Positions 1 to 9,727 of a stretch of DNA of 64,000 bases are shown one piece after another (positions within the stretch are counted from its first letter, which is position 1; each line of letters begins with the position of its first letter). The notes under the pieces are model-generated. The model was not told the origin of the DNA. It was given only the letters and a program-made list of their open reading frames with translations, and ran no database searches. The DNA lies in contig JBDOQK010000006.1 of NCBI GenBank assembly GCA_040437565.1, forward strand, positions 434,001-498,000, read 5' to 3'. Both the position numbers and the translations under genes were made by a program. Origin of the DNA: Albugo candida (lineage: Eukaryota; Oomycota; Peronosporomycetes; Albuginales).

Positions 1-516
1 TTCAGAGTGCTGTTTCTCGAATAAACTGTGTCGTTTGATGTACGGCGTTCTCCTCATTGAAGGGAGCTTATCACTATCGATACTGACATTTGTCAGAGTC
101 TCTTGAACGGAGGTTTTGTACTCTTTCAGCTCACAGGTTTTGAGCGTGGGATGAAGTGTTTCCTGTCGTATTGCGTCTATTTCCACGTGCGTTACAGACT
201 CGGTGAACGATATGTGGTGGGTTTCTATTTGAATGGTACTTGTATGTTGCTTCGTATCACTCGTCAGTCGAACGTGATCCTCCTGATCCTCAATGATAGT
301 TTTTGGTTGATCCTCAATGGTAGTTTTCGGAATTAACATTTGGTTAAATAACGGACTCCAAATTTGCAATGATGAATGTATTTTACGCATTATTTGATGC
401 TGTTTCCGAACTTTAGTGAGTATACGAGTGGCGCATCGATGGGAGGCGCAAATGTTCTCATCAATCTCTTGTAAGAGAAATGTGATGCGCTGCTGGATTG
501 CGTCGTCATCCGTCAT
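1..516 (-). CDS. ASK1: DASH/Dam1 complex subunit Ask1-like, partial (C-terminus beyond window)
   Basis: Reads on the minus strand from an ATG at 516 and stays open for 172 codons to the window edge, with no stop. The first 60 residues fit the Ask1 domain of the DASH/Dam1 outer-kinetochore complex, which couples kinetochores to microtubule plus ends. Visible blocks are ITFLLQEIDEN (residues 11-21), HRCATRIL (26-33) and IWSPLF (52-57), in the family order ITxxLQEIDxN, HRxxTxxIL, FWxxFF. The remainder is polar, Thr/Glu/Lys-rich and without a recognised domain, as in fungal Ask1 tails. The start codon lies 75 bases from that of the divergent histone-fold gene, so both probably share a promoter region. 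The family call rests on motif spacing alone; another small kinetochore or coiled-coil protein is possible. Confidence 0.62.
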   Translation of the reverse strand, partial: MTDDDAIQQRITFLLQEIDENICASHRCATRILTKVRKQHQIMRKIHSSLQIWSPLFNQMLIPKTTIEDQPKTIIEDQEDHVRLTSDTKQHTSTIQIETHHISFTESVTHVEIDAIRQETLHPTLKTCELKEYKTSVQETLTNVSIDSDKLPSMRRTPYIKRHSLFEKQHSE

Positions 517-591
517 GGTTGGTATGAACTGTTATATAACATTATATCGACTGGGTGTCCACAACGTGTTGTAATATTTCACAATTCTATC

Positions 592-1953
592 ATGCAATAT
601 TGCGTTCGAAAGAGAAACTCTCAAGATCTTTTGATCATTCACGACTCAAAGTACAAGTTTATGGAGAATTATGTGAGTGAAGAAACTATACGTCGTTTCT
701 TACTTCGAGTCGGCTTTCGAGAATATACCGATCAAGTGGTAGCGTTAGTTCGGTCGTCCTTGCTTGCGTTTTTGAAAAAAGTAACACGGACCATACTCAT
801 ACTTTCTAACCATTATAAATGTACAAGCATCCGATTGGTCGAAGTATTACAAGCATTAGACTTTCATCAAATCCGTCTTTATGGATTTGATGATGTTTGT
901 GTTATTGATTGGCCACGAGGAAAGGAAACGATGCATATTACCGAGTTGGTCGAGCTAAAGACAATGCTCACGACACAATGCTGTGAGCCTGAAACGGAAT
1001 TGGGACCGGGAAGTTTTTATAACCGACCAGAATTTGTTAGTAATCTAAAAAGCTGGCCAGAGGATGAGGATGAGGATGAAGACGATGAAGAAAGTGAATG
1101 GTCGTGGACAAATAATACCTCCAGTGAGGACTCTGAAGATAGTGACGCGGAAATTGAGTCAGCTGATTCGGAAACAAGCCCTACTACTGACGGAATCACA
1201 CGGTGTAAGGATCAGAAGGAACGTTTGATGCAATCAATTGAAGCTGCTCAAATGAGATGCGACCAGGAATTGATATTACAGGCATCCGAAAGCTCTGTGG
1301 ATTATGAAGACACACCAATTGGACAGGGATACTTTTCCGATTACGACGATCAAAAACGTTCACAAAATTTAAGTGATTTCGAGGCTCATTTTGTAGAAGA
1401 AAGTTCCGGGTGGAAAATATCTGAAAACTCGAAAAAAATGGAAGACGAGTATGCCGAACGAATACTCAAATCGGAGAACGATCGCGTTGATGGAAATCAG
1501 TACCTGATGTCTCGTCAATGTTTCGCCGATCTGTTCAAAATGATATTGTGTCAGCACCGAACCGTTTCGTCAGCTGCACTTAGTGCCTTACACAACGCTA
1601 CCGAAGGCTACCTGCATCGCTGTCTGACAGAAGGACATTTGGGTGAGGAAATTAAATCCATTCTGCTCACAGATCAAGCCAAACATACAAGAAACATTGC
1701 GTCCATCCTACAGAATCAATTGGATGAAAAGAATGCCAAGGTAACTGAGCAAGAAGTCGTGATTGCGGAAATGAAATGTAAGCAAGAGGAATTACAAAAT
1801 CATATCTTACAGCTACAAAAATTGTTGTATGGGAAAGATGGTGGCAAAGAGAACGATAACCCCAACGCCGACTGCCGTTTCGATGGATCTAGTCTCGGTA
1901 AAACTCCTCCGTTACTTTCTTACAGACAAATACTAATACGTGGTGCGTTATGA
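592..1953 (+). CDS. Histone H4-like histone-fold protein with acidic and coiled-coil tail
   Basis: Single-exon gene of 453 codons. Residues 33-99 align without a gap to the whole histone H4 fold: IRR at 33-35, an Arg-Ser-x-Leu-x-x-Phe-Leu helix at 53-61, H-x-K at 74-76, and the closing LYGF at 96-99, which in H4 is LYGFGG. The IRR-to-LYGF distance equals that of canonical H4 (67 residues). The H4 basic N-tail is replaced by about 30 residues without the acetylated lysines. After the fold come a strongly acidic run (about 155-195), a long polar linker and a coiled coil (about 370-425). H4 itself is about 103 residues, so this is no core histone; a CENP-T/TAF-like or chaperone role is only inference. 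An alternative start is the ATG at 661. Confidence 0.7.
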   Translation: MQYCVRKRNSQDLLIIHDSKYKFMENYVSEETIRRFLLRVGFREYTDQVVALVRSSLLAFLKKVTRTILILSNHYKCTSIRLVEVLQALDFHQIRLYGFDDVCVIDWPRGKETMHITELVELKTMLTTQCCEPETELGPGSFYNRPEFVSNLKSWPEDEDEDEDDEESEWSWTNNTSSEDSEDSDAEIESADSETSPTTDGITRCKDQKERLMQSIEAAQMRCDQELILQASESSVDYEDTPIGQGYFSDYDDQKRSQNLSDFEAHFVEESSGWKISENSKKMEDEYAERILKSENDRVDGNQYLMSRQCFADLFKMILCQHRTVSSAALSALHNATEGYLHRCLTEGHLGEEIKSILLTDQAKHTRNIASILQNQLDEKNAKVTEQEVVIAEMKCKQEELQNHILQLQKLLYGKDGGKENDNPNADCRFDGSSLGKTPPLLSYRQILIRGAL

Positions 1954-2668
1954 ACAGGGAAACGAAAGAAGACTTTTGATCTGAAAAATACAAACGAAAT
2001 GTTTCCGGAAAGTAAAAAAATACGGTTGGGCACGCTATAGACATGAGAAACTGAATGACACTCGACATGCGACATCATAAGGCTGGCTGTTGCGTGCTAT
2101 GCGCCAACAAACCGAACCATCAAACAGCACCACTTATTACTCGTTTTTTAGGTTGACAAGAATCAGTGTCATTTTTTACGAAAGTTGAACGTTGTATTGG
2201 AATACGACGTATGATTGCTAGCTCAAGTAGTATGAGATACTTGTAGCAACTTTGGAGCCTCTGCTCTATAGTTCTTTATTATAATTTAGTTGACCTTCCG
2301 CGCTTATTGTGCGAGATAAACCTATGGGTAGAATTATCACCAATAGTATAGTTAAATCCTCTTTATAAGCCAAGGAGTAAGAATGATTGCTCGTAATATG
2401 TGCGAATACTATTGAAAAAAATCGATTTTTATGAAATGTCACAGGTTGCAGTTGGTTGGGCACAATTATTTAATTACACATTTGTATTAACCGTCGACAT
2501 ATTCGTTCTTCGTGCACCATTTACAAAATTGTCGTAAGAAATCACAGCGATTCTAATTCACAATAAATAAGCGCATAGCAAATTGAATGCCACATGTTCA
2601 CCCCATTTCAGATATAATTGACGTACTAGTGGATACTATCGACGATTTGAAAGACACTACAAATTCAC
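1954..2668. other. Intergenic stretch, no gene seen
   Basis: About 715 AT-rich bases between the H4-like gene and the AP2 gene, both on plus. It probably holds the 3' end of the first and the promoter of the second. No coding exon, RNA gene or repeat could be supported on either strand. Confidence 0.5.
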
Positions 2669-5044
2669 ATGGTAATTCATGCCTCACATTATGTATACGT
2701 ACCTAACAAACAATGTTTAGAGTCTGAAGGCACACAATTCAAGGAACCACCACCCTATCAAAAGACTTTTAATTTCGCCAATCATACACAAGCCAACCCG
2801 CCAATATCCGCCAATCCCCCATCGTTATTGCCGACCATGCAAAAGCCTTCCGAGCAATTAACTGCCAAATTCTCTACAGCCCAAAATAGCAACAATTTTG
2901 AGCGCTCCAGGTACCTTGGTGTGATCCAGCTCAATCATACTCAATGGGAAGTGAGTAGCGGAACTCAAAGCCTCCTCAATGGCTTCAAAACAGAGGAAGA
3001 AGCAGCACATGCTTATGACGCATACTTGAGAGAGTTTGAACCGTTCAGATACGAAAGAGACGCCAACTTCTGCCCGGAATGCGGCCATTTCGTCAATCCT
3101 TTGAAATACTCGCAATATGTGAACGAATGCATATGTCAGAGTTTAAAGCCCGATGAGAATATCCAATTGGGCGACTTGCAGAATGATCCTACCGAGCCAA
3201 AAGAACAATTGACTTCACATACGAGTTTGGAGTCAATCTCTTCCTCTGTTTTTGACTGTTTAGATGATGAAGGCCTCATACAGGAAGGCCTCAAAGATAT
3301 ACAGCCTCGGGTCTCAATCGAAGAAAGCAGCATCAAAACAACACAAGTCTCACCAGATCTTCTTGAACAAAACTCTTCAAGTCCGTCTTTCTCTAACGTG
3401 ACACTGGAACCGAAGAGGAAAATGCATCCAGCGACAGATAAACCAGGCCTTTGCAAGCAACACAGTCTTGATTTCGACACCAGCATGCTATTTGACTTGG
3501 CTGAACCCAAAGTCGAACGCGGTCTCAACAAGCTTCACAGTTTGGATTACAATATCGATGCAATGAGCGATGTATCTCGGCATTCCGACACTTTCAATAC
3601 GTTAGCTGCTTGGAATCCGACTTTGCGCATCGATACTATTGCTGAAGTGCGTTCTCCAGAGAAAGAAAACTGGCAAGTCTCAACAGGAAGCACACAACCA
3701 GCGACACCAAAGGCTTATATCAAAATACAAACAAAGTTTCTACACAAATACTGGCGAAATGATCGTAAAAACATTCAATGCTTTCCGTATTGCCCCGAAC
3801 ATGGAGATTATTATCGCGTTCGTATCGAGAATCTTCAGCACAGCGGAAAAGGAGTGTGTCGAGCCCCTGTCAAAGCACACATTCACATCCCATTCCAAGC
3901 GAAAACGATCCAAGAAAATGCGTTTCTCATTTTGGCTCGATGCAACAACAATCACTCACCCTCCGCTTCCTACGGCTACCGCCAAGTCTTATCGCACGCA
4001 GAAATGAAGGTTTTGGAAGCAGCAAGCGCAATTGGGATTGTTCATTCGTACACACAAACTCACGATTTCATTTCATTTGATGTGGAATTCCTACCGGATG
4101 TCTGGAAATTCGACTTTGAATTGCCAAAGAAACGTCGACACAACAATGAGAGTATCCACTTACCGGTTGAAAAGGACGACACCCAAGCGAAAATGAACGG
4201 AGAATTCGTCTACTACTTTGAGATTGACGTTTATATTGTAGATCAAGAGACTCTCACCTTTCAGCGTTTGGGTCGTGTGGAGTCTGGATTGTTTGAGATT
4301 GCAAGTACGCGGACGTTAGTACGACAACGAAATCGTTTGATGGAAGAGCAGAGATCACCGACATCAGCTATAGCGTCAAGATTTTTGGACGATGAAATCG
4401 TAGAGCAGACGGTCATTCCGAAGAAAAAGGTTAGGATCCATTTGGCACAATTGGCTCGATCGAGCACACTTCAGAGTGATACCGACACAGACACGACATT
4501 GGCTGCTCCGATCGCGTCCCAGATCGAGCCGTTTCCTGCATCAAAGCAGTTGGAAATCATTCCTCACGTGAGTCATTTCGGATTATCGGCTTTTGTTGGC
4601 ACAATTATGGCATTTGGAATCGTTCATTTCGTCGTAAGTCTTCCTCTATTGCTACTTGCTTTTGTCCTTCCATGCACCTCAACTTTTGTCGGCGTGACAA
4701 CCGATAAAATGGCTCAAATGGATCTCTACGCAGCCAACAAAGTGCATGTGGCTGACGATGCTCCTCACAAAGTACATCGATTGATTTCGATTTGGGGAAC
4801 GCAGGAGCCAAATGGAGCTTTATGGCGTCGTTTTGGGTATCTTCTCGCGGGAAAAACGACATTTGGCGTCATTGGTGGACTTTTATTTTTCATTCTATCG
4901 ACGCTTTCCGTGCTTTCATATCCATTCCAATCCATTTCTACAGCATTGAGAAGTCGTGCAATCGATTGTGCGCTTTGGATTCGGCGTTGTGTATGGACAT
5001 TCACAGACACAGAATCGATGGAATTGAAAGCCCGTGCTTCCTGA
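2669..5044 (+). CDS. AP2-like DNA-binding domain protein with C-terminal membrane segments
   Basis: Single-exon gene of 791 codons. Residues 81-123 look like one AP2/ERF DNA-binding domain: RYLGV opens the first strand, W93 sits in the sheet, and EEAAHAYDAYLREF is the typical amphipathic helix. A short Cys cluster (CPECGH at 135-140, CIC at 154-156) follows. The middle, about 350-580, is a folded-looking region with no recognised family. From about residue 635 two strongly hydrophobic stretches appear (about 635-665 and 725-750), separated by a charged loop, which suggests a membrane-tethered regulator. AP2 domains are common in plants, apicomplexans and oomycetes; linkage to membrane segments is unusual. 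The hydrophobic region loosely recalls the bacterial 'putative sensor' fold, but this is not established. Confidence 0.65.
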   Translation: MVIHASHYVYVPNKQCLESEGTQFKEPPPYQKTFNFANHTQANPPISANPPSLLPTMQKPSEQLTAKFSTAQNSNNFERSRYLGVIQLNHTQWEVSSGTQSLLNGFKTEEEAAHAYDAYLREFEPFRYERDANFCPECGHFVNPLKYSQYVNECICQSLKPDENIQLGDLQNDPTEPKEQLTSHTSLESISSSVFDCLDDEGLIQEGLKDIQPRVSIEESSIKTTQVSPDLLEQNSSSPSFSNVTLEPKRKMHPATDKPGLCKQHSLDFDTSMLFDLAEPKVERGLNKLHSLDYNIDAMSDVSRHSDTFNTLAAWNPTLRIDTIAEVRSPEKENWQVSTGSTQPATPKAYIKIQTKFLHKYWRNDRKNIQCFPYCPEHGDYYRVRIENLQHSGKGVCRAPVKAHIHIPFQAKTIQENAFLILARCNNNHSPSASYGYRQVLSHAEMKVLEAASAIGIVHSYTQTHDFISFDVEFLPDVWKFDFELPKKRRHNNESIHLPVEKDDTQAKMNGEFVYYFEIDVYIVDQETLTFQRLGRVESGLFEIASTRTLVRQRNRLMEEQRSPTSAIASRFLDDEIVEQTVIPKKKVRIHLAQLARSSTLQSDTDTDTTLAAPIASQIEPFPASKQLEIIPHVSHFGLSAFVGTIMAFGIVHFVVSLPLLLLAFVLPCTSTFVGVTTDKMAQMDLYAANKVHVADDAPHKVHRLISIWGTQEPNGALWRRFGYLLAGKTTFGVIGGLLFFILSTLSVLSYPFQSISTALRSRAIDCALWIRRCVWTFTDTESMELKARAS

Positions 5045-5109
5045 AGGATTGTTGCGAATGTGAAAATACGAAATGCGATTGAATTCTCTATCTACATGCA
5101 CTTGACACC

Positions 5110-6743
5110 TCACGATCGGAATTCCTCGCCGCCCGTCATCTCTGTGAATTTACTTGCAAAATCAAAGTCTTCCGTCTTGCTCTTGCTATCTTCATCGTCA
5201 TCAAAGATCCATGTGGTTCCTGGAACGTATTTCGCGTCTTCCGAGTCATTCACTCCCACCGGAAGCTTTGTGCCTTTTGCATACAGCGGTCCAGTCCCCG
5301 GCATTGCGTCCGCTATCATGGTCGTCTCGCCGATATCTTCGACTCGATGGAGCAAATTCTTTGCCAAAATGCTACCCGTTCCAGCTTTCTTGAAGAAGGA
5401 ATGCTTTAGGAGCGCCGATGTCGCCGGTCTGAAAGTCAAATTCAATACAAAAAGCAAGATAAAAATCGATGAAAGAAACCTTTTCGTGGGATCTTTTTGT
5501 AAGCAAATTTTGACGACGTCTTTGAAATGGCGCGTAAACTCGTATCCAGTTCCATCGTCCTATCCAGCGTCACCTTTCGGCATCGATCGCAATGGACGAG
5601 CACAGGGGCACTTACATCATATGTTCGAAGTGAAGGCGGGTCTTCCTGCAGTGTCAGTAATAAGACCTACAGAAAAAACTTGAGCGATTGTCTTGGCTTT
5701 GTAAAGGGTACCTTCATCGGCTGGAAACGCGCGTACGGAGCGTATCCTTTAGCGAGTTCCAAAGCGGTGATTCCAAATGACCAAATATCGGCTTTGTAGT
5801 CGTATCCTCGAACTTGCTCCATGACTTCAGGTGCCATCCAACACGGAGTCCCAACAAATGTCTGTACAACAGTTTAGAAGATGTATTTTCGTGAAAGAGA
5901 GCTATTTGGACCTGACGATTCTTCCGTCGATCTCCACCCTCCATCATCCATCCAGAAACGCCGAAATCCGCGATCACAACGTGCCCTTCACTGTCGAGCA
6001 AAATGTTTCCGGCCTTAATATCTCTAAAGCGAATTTTGTTGAGAAAACGCGAAAAGAGACGTAACCATATGAATGTACCGATGGATTTGGCCATTTTCAT
6101 GGAAATACTGCAACCCTTTCAGAGTTTCATGCAGAATCACCGCCAAAAACTCTTCTTTGAGACCTTCGCCGAGGCCTTTTTTCTTTAAGACATTCATTAC
6201 GTGCAAGCATGACCCTGATGNNNNNNNNNNNNNNNNNNNNNNNNNNNNNNNNNNNNNNNNNNNNNNNNNNNNNNNNNNNNNNNNNNNNNNNNNNNNNNNN
6301 NNNNNNNNNNNNNNNNNNNNCCATAGTTGATCTCTATGCACAAAACTGTGTGGACCTGTTAGATTCAATGCAATTCATTCAATTCTTGATGGATTGGAAC
6401 CTGCAGTAACATTTCAACACATTTGGATGATTGGTCATTTTCATCGTTTGTACTTCGGCCTAAAGAGAACGCTTTAAGTACGTTCTCGTTTTGGTAAAGA
6501 ATGGTTTTATGTACTCGAATATCTTCGAAGCTTGTCGTGATTTTTTCCAGATCCATTATCTTTAGCGCGACATCGACGTTTTTTTTAATACAGTGCGCCT
6601 TCCATACTTTTGCGAAAGCGCCCTACAGAAACGAGTGGATACTATAAATGGTACACGACGATAGAGAGATGACTGCGCACTTGGCCTATTTGTTCGACAA
6701 GGCGATAGTCTGAGGCATTGGTTGGCCACTCATCTGACATCAT
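5110..6743 (-). CDS. OSR1/SPAK (Fray)-type Ser/Thr protein kinase, interrupted by a gap
   Basis: Germinal-centre-type kinase rebuilt from ten minus-strand exons: 6681-6743, 6515-6622, 6401-6459, 6079-6345 (holding the gap 6221-6320), 5912-6023, 5712-5861, 5616-5666, 5480-5559 and 5110-5428, with introns of 45 to 58 bases. Joined, the domain is complete apart from the gap: [12 protein letters not shown] glycine loop, [10 protein letters not shown] with the ATP lysine, QIHRDIKAGN catalytic loop (split by the 6024-6078 intron), [25 protein letters not shown] activation segment, and [11 protein letters not shown] closing the lobe. The text follows human OSR1/SPAK closely. These kinases act below WNK in osmotic and ion-transport signalling. 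The gap falls at the hinge and needs to hide only about 6 residues, so 100 N overstates it. An in-frame stop precedes the chosen ATG at 6743. No clear CCT/PF2 docking domain is seen at the short acidic C-terminus. Confidence 0.88.
6221..6320. other. Assembly gap (100 N) in kinase gene
   Basis: Exactly 100 N. The flanks are not repeats of each other. Family alignment predicts only about 18-20 missing bases of coding sequence, so the N count is a placeholder. Confidence 0.95.
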
Positions 6744-7255
6744 TTTGATATGTGCTAGTGTCAGGCGCTAATTTGTAGCTTCGCGTGCAATTTGAGTTGG
6801 TTTTCCACGCGTTAAATTACAGTCGGTGTCGAGTACCGTACCCGCAACATAAAGACGAGGCCGTAAAATGTCAACGTTATTCTTTTGTGAATGTTGTTGG
6901 AATGTGACATGAATGGATACAGTCGTCTCTCTAAGATTCCCTAATCGCTAGGTCCAATGCGGGGCGGAATTGGCAAGGTGAGACGTCTCTTACAAACTTG
7001 CATATAAGTATGAATAAAATCGTATATAACTAATCATTGGCCAGAAAAGAAAAAACCTAAGAAAGAAAAAAGCCTTTAGGAGGAGGAGGATATCGCCCCG
7101 CCCAGAAAATCATTTTTTTGGGATTTAGCAATAGATAGAAACGGGAGAGGTTGCCTCCCCATTTCATCGTCCCTCCCACCTCGAGAACACCACAATATTT
7201 AAAACTTGAACGCTGTATCGAGCAAAATATGTTTCTGATAAAATAACTGTAACAC
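6744..7255. other. Intergenic region between divergent kinase and histone H3 genes
   Basis: About 510 bases between two divergently read genes. It contains purine-rich and T-rich runs (about 7050-7130) and a TATATAA string near 7023, but no exon that could be supported. It is expected to hold both promoters. Confidence 0.5.
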
Positions 7256-7716
<461 letters not shown>

Positions 7717-7864
7717 AAATATATCAAATTTGCTTTCTTGTTAGCTATAGTTAAATTACATTGAAGGCAAAAAACTTGCAATTTTTTCTTTTACAAAACC
7801 TATTTGCCTGCTTTTCTCGTTAAAAAACGTCACTTGAAGAAAAAACCTCGCACGTTGTGTCACT

Positions 7865-8519
7865 ATGAACACAAATGTAAAGCGTCTACGTAAGGAATTG
7901 CAAGAATTGCGACGCAATCCAGAGTCCGATATGGTGTTGTATCCTCAAGAGGACACAATCATCAACTGGAAGGCGTTTATCAAAGGACCTCAAGATACTC
8001 CATTCTACGATGCTGTCTTCGAACTTGCGATACAAACGACGTCGCTGTACCCTATGGAACCCCCCAAAATGAAGTTTATAACAAGGATCTTTCATCCCAA
8101 CGTTCATTTTAAGGTTAATTATTGCAAATCATATAAGGCGAATAAGCTATTGAATATTTGTATTAGGATGGTAACATTTGTCTGGATATTTTGAAGAAAG
8201 AGTGGTCGCCGGCTTGGACTCTACGAGTTGAGTTTGAATATTTTTATAAGAAATTGCTGATCTTACATTGCATTTATGTTTGGAAATTATAGGCGGCATG
8301 CTTAGCCGTGACTTCATTATTATCAGACCCGGCAGCGGACTCGCCACTTAACTGTGATGCAGGTGCCCTCTCGTGCATTGTTTAATGCAAATTTAACAGT
8401 TATGGTTTCCGGTTATAGGAAATATGATTCGTGCAAATGATATGATTGCGTACAACTCAATGGCGGAAATGTATGCGAAAGAATTTGGCTTATCGAGACT
8501 TCCAGACACGCCATATTGA
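7865..8519 (+). CDS. PEX4: Ubiquitin-conjugating enzyme E2, PEX4-like
   Basis: Four exons: 7865-8113, 8167-8226, 8293-8362 and 8419-8519, separated by 53 to 66 base introns. Joined, they give a complete UBC fold of about 159 residues: IFHPNVHFKDGNICLDILKK holds the catalytic Cys, then EWSPAWTLR, then SDPAADSPLNCDAGN and YNSMAEMYAKEFG. The HFK-x-G-x-ICLDIL and DSPLNCD-x-GN signatures match plant and yeast Pex4, the E2 that monoubiquitinates the peroxisomal import receptor Pex5 so that it can be recycled. The HPN motif is intact. Most other E2 classes lack the NVHFK version. A Pex22-type anchor is not seen nearby. The gene follows histone H3 on the same strand after about 150 bases. Confidence 0.85.
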
Positions 8520-8572
8520 GCGCTCAAAAAAAATAACTCAATTTTTTTACACATAGCGTCTGGATAAATTGA

Positions 8573-8722
8573 ATGCTTTTTGTGCTGTATTCAGTCACCT
8601 TAGTCAATTGTCAAAAATTGGAATTATCTGACGATGATCAGCGTTTTGAACAGCTAAGAGCTTTGAGTAGTCATGATGAGTTAAGTTACCAACTATTGCG
8701 GAAATTCACGATGTCAGAGTAG
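8573..8722 (+). CDS. Possible small secreted protein, 49 residues
   Basis: An ATG at 8573 opens a 49-codon frame ending at 8722, with an AATAAA-like string just after it (8731). The first 13 residues (MLFVLYSVTLVNC) are hydrophobic like a short signal peptide; the rest is polar and acidic with helix-forming character and ends LLRKFTMSE. It lies 53 bases after the PEX4 stop, so it may equally be 3' untranslated sequence. No family recognised. Confidence 0.3.
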   Translation: MLFVLYSVTLVNCQKLELSDDDQRFEQLRALSSHDELSYQLLRKFTMSE

Positions 8723-9727
8723 ATAGTGACAATAAAAACGTGTTTTATCGCGCTTGCGTACACTTTAATTCGAAATATTGAGTCAACGTTTTCATGAGTG
8801 TTTTTTTTTAACCGAGTTTTTGTACGTGTGACATACCGGTGACGAATTTCGTTATCATGACCTTTCAGGAGAAAAATTCAGCCAATAAGCTGATGGAGCA
8901 CGCTCCTTTTTGGAACGTTCACGCATGCAATGTGCAACTCAACCAAAAAGATTATAGTACTATACGCTAACGGTACATTTATGATAGTTGTAAAGCTACT
9001 GCACCGACATCAAGTATACTTGTAGATGCAAACGCACATTACTTATTTGTATACCAGCTGGAAACCGGAACTCCGTAAATCAATGTTGGCTGGTATTATC
9101 TTGGTAAACCTTAATCCCTCTGATCGTCGACTATTTCGCAACCGTAATGAATACTTTATCCATGTATTAATCACTTTGAAAATTGTTATAGCACATAAAT
9201 TGATACTTTCTCTCTGCCACACGAATGCGTGGAGCACAAACAGTNNNNNNNNNNNNNNNNNNNNNNNNNNNNNNNNNNNNNNNNNNNNNNNNNNNNNNNN
9301 NNNNNNNNNNNNNNNNNNNNNNNNNNNNNNNNNNNNNNNNNNNNAAAATTGTTATAGCACATAAATTGATACTTTCTCTCTGCCACACGAATGCGTGGAG
9401 CACAAACAGTCAATAGTTTGACTTGTGTGTAAATCTGTCTCCCTTTCTGACAACGTAAGCAGAAGGGACATACTGTTTGGTGCCTTGGCTCCACTTTGAT
9501 AAAATACCAAATGCGTCCGCCTTGCAAAAACTTCTTCTAGTATACACCATTTATTGATATCAAGTCAAATTATACAAGTTACGGAAGAAGCTCAACGATT
9601 AGGCAACATTACAGTTTGGAATTTATTTGTTCAGCATTAGAAACGCCATTACTAAGCATTCAACATAGTCAGCAAATAATATTGCAAACCACATTATACC
9701 TATAGCATTCTGAACGGCTCCGCTGTC
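8723..9727. other. Gene-poor stretch with an assembly gap and duplicated flank
   Basis: About 1 kb with no supportable gene. It holds the 100-N gap at 9245-9344. The open frame that begins at 9026 runs into the duplicated flank and has no recognisable features, so it is not called. Confidence 0.5.
9179..9410. repeat. 66-base direct duplication flanking a 100-N gap
   Basis: The 66 bases 9179-9244, directly left of the gap (9245-9344), reappear at 9345-9410 directly right of it. This is the pattern of two contig ends that overlap but were scaffolded with a fixed gap instead of merged; the true sequence probably has one copy. Confidence 0.9.

Noticed and set aside
1017-1199. Minus-strand poly-Ser frame
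   Set aside because: Mirror of the acidic Glu/Asp codon run in the H4-like gene.
3136-3531. Minus-strand open frame of about 130 codons within the AP2 gene
   Set aside because: Antisense shadow of a well-supported coding region; no motif or own start context.
5060-5683. Plus-strand open frame of about 200 codons
   Set aside because: Antisense to the kinase exons, and it crosses their introns; the minus-strand reading has full kinase motifs.
9026-9250. Open frame with ATG before the 9245 gap
   Set aside because: Runs into a duplicated gap flank, no recognisable content, no splice or promoter support.
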